From Bradyrhizobium sp. 190 (GTDB lineage Bacteria > Pseudomonadota > Alphaproteobacteria > Rhizobiales > Xanthobacteraceae), in contig NZ_JADPJL010000012.1 in NCBI RefSeq assembly GCF_023073415.1, forward strand, positions 756,501 to 820,500: a stretch of 64,000 nt of DNA, read 5' to 3'. Position numbers and translations under genes: made by a program. The notes beneath the pieces were generated by a model, which saw nothing but the letters and a program-made list of their open reading frames with translations, had not been told where the DNA came from and did no database searches. Within the stretch, counting starts at the first letter, position 1, and every line of letters begins with the position of its first letter. This document shows, in pieces, positions 59,770 to 64,000 of this stretch.

Positions 59770-60696
59770 ATGAGCGACGCGACCACCCGCGTTGCCGATG
59801 CCACCGGCAACTGGGTTGATACGCGTGCGCCGTCCTGGTCGCGGCCCTATCTGCGTCTTTCCCGTTTCGACCGTCCGATCGGATCGTGGCTGTTGCTGAT
59901 GCCGTGCTGGTGGTCGGCGGCGCTGGCCGCCGGCATTGCCCGCGACGTCTCGCAATTGCCGCTCGTGATCGTGCTGTTCTTCATCGGCGCCTTTGTCATG
60001 CGCGGGGCAGGGTGCACCTGGAACGACATCACCGACCGCGATCTCGACGCGCGCGTCGAGCGGACGCGGTCGCGGCCATTGCCCGCCGGCCAGGTCAGCG
60101 TGGCGCAGGCATTTGCCTTCCTGGTCCTGCAGGCGCTGATCGGACTTCTGGTGCTGCTGCAGTTCAACCGTTTTGCGATCATGACCGGCATCGCCTCGCT
60201 CGTCATCGTCGCCGTCTATCCCTTCATGAAGCGCATCACCTGGTGGCCGCAGGTCGTGCTGGGCCTGGCGTTCTCATGGGGCGCGCTGATGGGGTTCGCC
60301 GTCACGCTCGGGCGGATCGATATCACCGCGCTCATGCTCTATGCCGGCTCGATCGCCTGGGTGATCGGCTACGACACGATTTACGCCCATCAGGACACCG
60401 AGGACGACGCGCTGATCGGCATCAAGTCGACCGCACGCCTGTTCGGCGAACGCACCCATCGCGCGCTCGCGGTGTTTTACTCGCTCGCGGTGGTGCTGAT
60501 CGGCGTGGCGCTCGCGCTGGGCGGCGCGCGCTGGCCGGCATGGATCGGGCTCGTGGCTTTTGCCGCGCATCTGGCCTGGCAGATCAGGCGATTGGACATC
60601 AGCGATCCCGCGCTGTGCCTGGGCTTGTTCAAATCCAATCGCGATGCAGGCCTGTTGCTGTTTGCGGGTCTCTTGGTTGACGCGGTGATGCGTTGA
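59770..60696 (+). CDS. ubiA: 4-hydroxybenzoate polyprenyltransferase UbiA
   Basis: 308 residues with about 8-9 membrane helices. The two Mg-binding Asp-rich motifs are NDITDRDLDARVERTRSRPLP and YDTIYAHQDTEDD, both essential for prenyl diphosphate binding. It attaches the polyprenyl tail to 4-hydroxybenzoate in ubiquinone synthesis at the inner membrane. ATG at 59770 follows the upstream gene by 10 bases. After it comes a repeat-rich region. Confidence 0.95.
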   Translation: MSDATTRVADATGNWVDTRAPSWSRPYLRLSRFDRPIGSWLLLMPCWWSAALAAGIARDVSQLPLVIVLFFIGAFVMRGAGCTWNDITDRDLDARVERTRSRPLPAGQVSVAQAFAFLVLQALIGLLVLLQFNRFAIMTGIASLVIVAVYPFMKRITWWPQVVLGLAFSWGALMGFAVTLGRIDITALMLYAGSIAWVIGYDTIYAHQDTEDDALIGIKSTARLFGERTHRALAVFYSLAVVLIGVALALGGARWPAWIGLVAFAAHLAWQIRRLDISDPALCLGLFKSNRDAGLLLFAGLLVDAVMR

Positions 60697-60700
60697 TCTC

Positions 60701-60794
60701 GTAGGGTGGGCAAAGGAGCGTCAGCGACGTGCCCACCATCTATCACCGATTGCGCTTCGAAATGGTGGGCACGCTGTCGCTTTGCCCACCCTAC
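60701..60794. repeat. Palindromic intergenic repeat (GTAGGG...CCCTAC type), copy 2
   Basis: GTAGGGTGGGCAAAGG...CCTTTGCCCACCCTAC-like ends and inner CGTGCCCACCAT/ATGGTGGGCACG arms. Same family as 17210-17298. 5 bp after the ubiA stop. Confidence 0.85.
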
Positions 60795-61099
60795 GCACTG
60801 CGAACTGATTTGCTTTGCGCGCAAGCGCAATCTCGACGCGTTGCTGCGACAAAACAACACGACGGGCAAATCAGCAAAAGTCTGTCCAGTCCTTCGCGAA
60901 AAAATATTCCGCTTAACTTGTAGAGCAAATCACGCGCATAACTCCGCTTGTCTCACGGCAGATGAGGGGCGTTGGCCATCGTCACGAACGCGCGGTGAGA
61001 TGCGATGGACGCGAGAGCTGCGACTGACGTGTGTGGCTCAAGCGTACGGCGAAGTCGTGTGGTCCTGACGCCGCGGTGCTGGCGCTAAGTTTCACGAGT

Positions 61100-61300
61100 T
61101 GTTTCGTGGAGCGACGGTGGCAAGAAAGCCGTTCACCGGGGAGAGCTCGAAGTAAGCCGTAAAGCCATTGCGCAGGGAAGGCCGGGATGCTCCCGCTGAA
61201 CCTGTATGCTCGTGTGCGTCTTCTTACGCGCAAATTGCACACGAGACCGCGGGTGCAGCGCGCACCCGGTCTTCCCTGCGCCCTCTCATAAAAGGGCGGG
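61100..61300 (+). ncRNA. Strongly structured repeat element, possible small RNA
   Basis: GCGCAGGGAAGGCCGGG (61170-61186) pairs with CCCGGTCTTCCCTGCGC (61265-61281), 17 bp with one G-U. Inside: CTCGTGTGC (61209-61217) with GCACACGAG (61237-61245), and CGGGTGC (61250-61256) with GCACCCG (61262-61268), the latter competing with the last base pairs of the outer stem. A further GCCCT/AGGGC hairpin lies at 61280-61297. I recall this sequence being repeated many times in Bradyrhizobium genomes. Whether it is transcribed is unknown; strand is arbitrary. Confidence 0.45.
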
Positions 61301-61356
61301 AATTTGATAGCAAACCTCGGACGCAATGCGTCGCGAGAAGGCGAAGGTATGTCAAC

Positions 61357-61434
61357 CGTCATTGCGAGCGCAGCGAAGCAATCCATCTATCCCCTTGTCG
61401 AGGCATGGATTGCTTCGCTGCGCTCGCAATGACG
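61357..61434. repeat. Palindromic repeat (CGTCATTGCGAGCGCAGCG type)
   Basis: CGTCATTGCGAGCGCAGCGA followed by AGCAATCCAT on the left mirrors ATGGATTGCT with TCGCTGCGCTCGCAATGACG on the right. About 30 bp per arm around an 18-base centre. It lies directly before the DUF6101-type gene end. Confidence 0.85.
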
Positions 61435-61443
61435 AGTGTGACC

Positions 61444-61977
61444 TCAATCCCGCGCGATGATCTCGCGCTCGTCCCGGTGAACGGTCTCGGCATTGATCAG
61501 GTTACCACCCCGGCGGCGCACCAGAAATTTCGGGCGGCGGGCGCGGATCGCGTTGTGGCGGCGGCGGCGGGCGGCCGGTTCGCTGTGGTCATCTTCCGCC
61601 AATAGCGGCAGCGCCAGGATGTCGCTCCACATCTGCCAGGCGGTGGCGATCTCGTCGTGGTCGGAGCTCACGCACAAGGGAATGTTCAGCGAGGGATCGC
61701 GATGCGCCAGCACCAGCATCTGTGCGTCGTCGAGACCGCGCAGCGCCACGCCGAGAAAGTCGCTGACGCGGACGTTGATCGCCATCCGCATGCCCTTGAC
61801 AGCACGGTGCAGCACGACACGCTCGCGATGGAGTTCTATCCTCCGCACGCCGCCGTCTGCGCGGGTGTCGTGCGCATGGAAGCTGAGCGGCAGAGAAAGA
61901 GGGTCGAGCCGCATGACACGGCTCGACCCGGCGGGATTGATCCCGCTTGTTGCTGTTTGATGCCTCACGGCTCTCAT
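61444..61977 (-). CDS. DUF6101-type conserved protein (Bradyrhizobium family)
   Basis: 177 residues. Starts MRAVRHQTATSGINPAGSSR and contains FHAHDTRADGGVRRIELHRERVVLHRAVKGMRMAINVRVSDFLGVALRG, which I associate with the DUF6101 family of Rhizobiales. The C-terminus is strongly basic (ARRRRHNAIRARRPKFLVRRRGG). The pattern of a beta-rich domain with Arg could be a PilZ-like or nucleotide-binding fold, but no c-di-GMP motif (RxxxR...DxSxxG) is complete. Function unknown. The stop is 10 bases beyond the 61357 palindrome. Confidence 0.7.
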   Translation of the reverse strand: MRAVRHQTATSGINPAGSSRVMRLDPLSLPLSFHAHDTRADGGVRRIELHRERVVLHRAVKGMRMAINVRVSDFLGVALRGLDDAQMLVLAHRDPSLNIPLCVSSDHDEIATAWQMWSDILALPLLAEDDHSEPAARRRRHNAIRARRPKFLVRRRGGNLINAETVHRDEREIIARD

Positions 61978-62254
61978 CTCCCCGCCGGGATTATGTTCCC
62001 GGTCGATACGCGAGACCTTAGCCGAGCGATTTCCGTTTCGCCTTAAAAAGCCTGGTTAAGGAGAGGTCACCCGCCCTGGATCTCCCGGCATGATTGACAA
62101 GACCTTGGCACGCATGATTGACGAGACCTTGCGCAAATGCCGAAAATGTTTGGCATTCGGTGGCGCAAAATGCTTGAAATCCCTGTGAATCAGGCACATC
62201 TGGTGGGTCTGCCGCTTTGCGCCCAAGCCCCTTCAATTGTCAGGGATTTTGTTT

Positions 62255-63655
62255 GTGAACTCTTCACCATCCACCGCTTCGCCGCTTTCGCAGGCTCCCG
62301 CAACCTCCGACCTGTTCGATCAATCGGCGCTCTCGACGCTGGCGCAGCGACTGGTCGAGGCCGCCAAGCGCGCGGGCGCGGACGCCGCCGACGCGGTTGC
62401 GATGCGCGGCGTCTCGCAAGGCGTCGAAGTGCGTGATGGCCGGGTCGAGGAATCCGAGCGCTCCGAAGGCGACGATGTCGGATTGCGCGTATTGGTCGGA
62501 CAACGCCAGGCCGTGGTCTCGACCAACGATATTTCCGGCGATGGCATTGGAAAGCTCGCCGAGCGGGCGGTCGCGATGGCCCGTGTCGCGCCCGACGACA
62601 AATATGTCGGTCTCGCCGATCCCTCGCTGCTGGCGCGCGACTTCGCCGATCTCGATCTGCTCGATCGCGAAGTTCCCTCGACGTCCGAACTCGAACGCCG
62701 CGCCTGCGAAGCGGAAGCCGCGGGCCTTGCGGTCAAGGGCGTGACCAAATCAGGCAGCGCATCCGCCTCGAGCGGCATCGGCGGCATGGTGCTGGTGACC
62801 TCGACCGGCTTCCACGGCTCATATTTGCGCTCCAGCCATGGCATCTCGATGACCGCGATATCGGGCGAAGGCACGAGCATGGAGCGCGATTACGATTTCA
62901 CCTCGGCCCCGCACGCCTCCGACCTGGCTACGCCTGAAAGCGTTGGCCGGAAGGCGGGCGAGCGCACCGTGGCGCGGTCCAATCCACGCAAGGTCGAAAC
63001 CTGCAAGGTGCCGGTCGTGTACGATCCCCGGGTGTCGGGATCGCTGGTCGGCCATCTCGTCGGCGCCATCAACGGCGCCTCGATCGCGCGCAAGACCAGC
63101 TTTTTGAAAGACCGGATGGGCGAGCAGCTGTTCGCGAAGAACATCCGCATCATCGACGATCCCTTGCGGGTGCGCGGCCTACGGTCGCAGACCTTCGACG
63201 CCGAAGGCGTCAAGGTGAAGAAGACCGCGTTGATCGACGAGGGGGTGTTGACCACCTGGCTGCTCGATTGTGCGACCGCGCGCGAACTCGGGCTGGTCAC
63301 GACCGGACATGCCCATCGCGGCGTCTCGTCCTCGCCGTCGCCGGGATCGTATAATCTGCATCTCGAGCCCGGCGAGATGACGCCGAAGGAGCTGATCTCC
63401 GACATCAAGCAGGGATTTTACGTCACTGACCTGATCGGTTCCGGCGTCAACGGCGTGACCGGTGACTACAGCCGCGGCGCCTCCGGCTTCTGGATCGAGA
63501 ACGGCGAGATTACTTACCCCGTCAGCGAAGTGACGATCGCAGGCCATCTATTGCCGATGTTCAAATCGCTGGTTCCCGCTAACGACCTGGAATTCCGCTA
63601 CGGCGTCAACGCGCCGACGCTGCGCATCGAGGGCCTGACGCTTGGCGGACGCTGA
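62255..63655 (+). CDS. pmbA: PmbA (TldE)-type protein of the TldD/PmbA metalloprotease complex
   Basis: 466 residues from a GTG at 62255, preceded by AGGGA; a TTG at 62237 is the longer alternative. PmbA/TldE family sequence: SLLARDFADLDLLDREVPS, VTSTGFHGSYLRSSHGISM, NPRKVETCKVPVVYDPRVSGSLVG, GLRSQTFDAEGVKVKKTALIDEGVL and the late GVNGVTGDYSRGASGFWIENGE. In the complex TldD carries the zinc HExxxH, PmbA does not; PmbA here lacks it. The complex degrades peptides such as CcdA and matures microcins. tldD is not in view. The stop overlaps the next gene start. Confidence 0.93.
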   Translation: MNSSPSTASPLSQAPATSDLFDQSALSTLAQRLVEAAKRAGADAADAVAMRGVSQGVEVRDGRVEESERSEGDDVGLRVLVGQRQAVVSTNDISGDGIGKLAERAVAMARVAPDDKYVGLADPSLLARDFADLDLLDREVPSTSELERRACEAEAAGLAVKGVTKSGSASASSGIGGMVLVTSTGFHGSYLRSSHGISMTAISGEGTSMERDYDFTSAPHASDLATPESVGRKAGERTVARSNPRKVETCKVPVVYDPRVSGSLVGHLVGAINGASIARKTSFLKDRMGEQLFAKNIRIIDDPLRVRGLRSQTFDAEGVKVKKTALIDEGVLTTWLLDCATARELGLVTTGHAHRGVSSSPSPGSYNLHLEPGEMTPKELISDIKQGFYVTDLIGSGVNGVTGDYSRGASGFWIENGEITYPVSEVTIAGHLLPMFKSLVPANDLEFRYGVNAPTLRIEGLTLGGR

Positions 63656-64000
63656 TATCGCCGAAGCGATCTGGGCGCGCGACGCCGCGCTGTTGCGGGG
63701 CACCGTGCGCGAGGCTGGCGCGCTGGCCTTGTCGCTATTTCGCACCGAGCTGAAGAACTGGACCAAGGGCGCCTCGTCGCCGGTCTCCGAGGCCGACATC
63801 GCCGTCAACGACCTCGTCGAAAGCCGGCTGCGTGCGGCGACGCCGGATTATGGCTGGCTGTCGGAAGAGAGCGTCGACGACGATACGCGTCTCGGCAAGG
63901 AGCTGGTCTGGATCGTCGATCCGATCGACGGCACCCGTGCCTATCTCGCCGGCCGCGAAGACTGGTGTGTCAGCGTGGCGCTGGTCGCAGGCGCCACGCC
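63642..64000 (+). CDS. Inositol-monophosphatase-family protein (CysQ/SuhB type), 3' end beyond window
   Basis: About 119 residues visible from a TTG at 63642, overlapping the pmbA stop by 14 bases; GAGGG lies just upstream. The family metal-binding motif WIVDPIDGTRAYLAG is present, as is LSEESVDDD that supplies metal ligands (E-E-S). Such enzymes hydrolyse inositol phosphates or 3'-phosphoadenosine 5'-phosphate. Which one cannot be told without the C-terminus. It is probably co-transcribed with pmbA. Confidence 0.85.
   Translation, partial: MADADIAEAIWARDAALLRGTVREAGALALSLFRTELKNWTKGASSPVSEADIAVNDLVESRLRAATPDYGWLSEESVDDDTRLGKELVWIVDPIDGTRAYLAGREDWCVSVALVAGAT

Larger units (their letters stand above)
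60697..61443. other. 747-bp gene-free region made of repeats and a structured element
   Basis: Holds, in order, the GTAGGG palindrome (60701-60794), a stretch without any recognisable gene (60795-61100), a structured sequence (61100-61300) and the ATTGCGAGCG palindrome (61357-61434). Open frames such as 60706-61068 and 61168-61605 translate repeat sequence (ERSEAIH, FAALAMTS), so they are not proteins. Confidence 0.8.

Noticed and set aside
60706..61068. 120-codon frame after ubiA
   Set aside because: Starts inside a palindromic repeat and has no start signal or domain; sequence of this type is often mis-annotated as a hypothetical protein.
61168..61605. 145-codon frame
   Set aside because: Translates the structured repeat and the palindrome (ERSEAIH, FAALAMTS), then runs antisense into the DUF6101-type gene.

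Overview
The window looks like a chromosomal segment of a Bradyrhizobium-type alphaproteobacterium (Nitrobacteraceae, Rhizobiales). Pointers are the high GC content, a c550-type cytochrome c close to the Bradyrhizobium one, a groESL operon with a CIRCE operator, a DUF6101-type gene, and many short intergenic palindromic repeats of kinds I associate with this group. I see no transposase, integrase, phage gene, CRISPR array, rRNA or tRNA.

Layout. 1-1.2 kb: a truncated secreted cupin gene and a divergent secreted DUF1080 gene. 1.2-16.8 kb: a polysaccharide locus. A leftward unit encodes Wzx flippase, a GT92-like transferase, a methyltransferase, a deacetylase remnant, a GumC/Wzc-like chain-length protein with a degenerate P-loop, a WecB/TagA transferase and GalE. 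A rightward unit encodes a GH26-like hydrolase, a GT2 and a Wzy/ligase-type polymerase. A GT4, a JmjC-like oxygenase and a CelD/BcsL-type acyltransferase follow. The initiating glycosyl-1-phosphate transferase and the outer-membrane exporter are not in view.

17-26.8 kb: a zinc-ribbon protein, DUF5996, a WrbA/pirin pair divergent from a LysR regulator, a Bug-type binding protein, a Cys-rich-repeat protein, YbaK, a haloacid dehalogenase, a dienelactone hydrolase, and an amidohydrolase divergent from two MaoC hydratases. 27-38 kb: rpmJ, a TPR protein, small secreted proteins, an alpha/beta hydrolase, cytochrome c, glcDEF glycolate oxidase, a Lys/Ala-rich H1-like protein, a TorF-type porin and an HPP-family membrane protein. 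38-47 kb: a BacA/BclA-like peptide ABC transporter, a lactate/glycolate permease, a Tat-exported acetamidase, an uncharacterised conserved family, a frameshifted GNAT gene and envelope proteins of unknown role.

47.5-64 kb: groES-groEL with CIRCE, an orphan CheZ, an L,D-transpeptidase, DUF2076, a YdjC deacetylase/GT2 pair, hisZ-hisG, rsmE, ubiA, a 750-bp gene-free stretch with a strongly structured repeat, DUF6101, pmbA and a partial inositol-monophosphatase-family gene. The most unusual items are the structured RNA-like element near 61.2 kb, the make-up of the polysaccharide locus, the YdjC/GT2 pair, and repeats placed at functional junctions (between groES and groEL, and at the glcE start).
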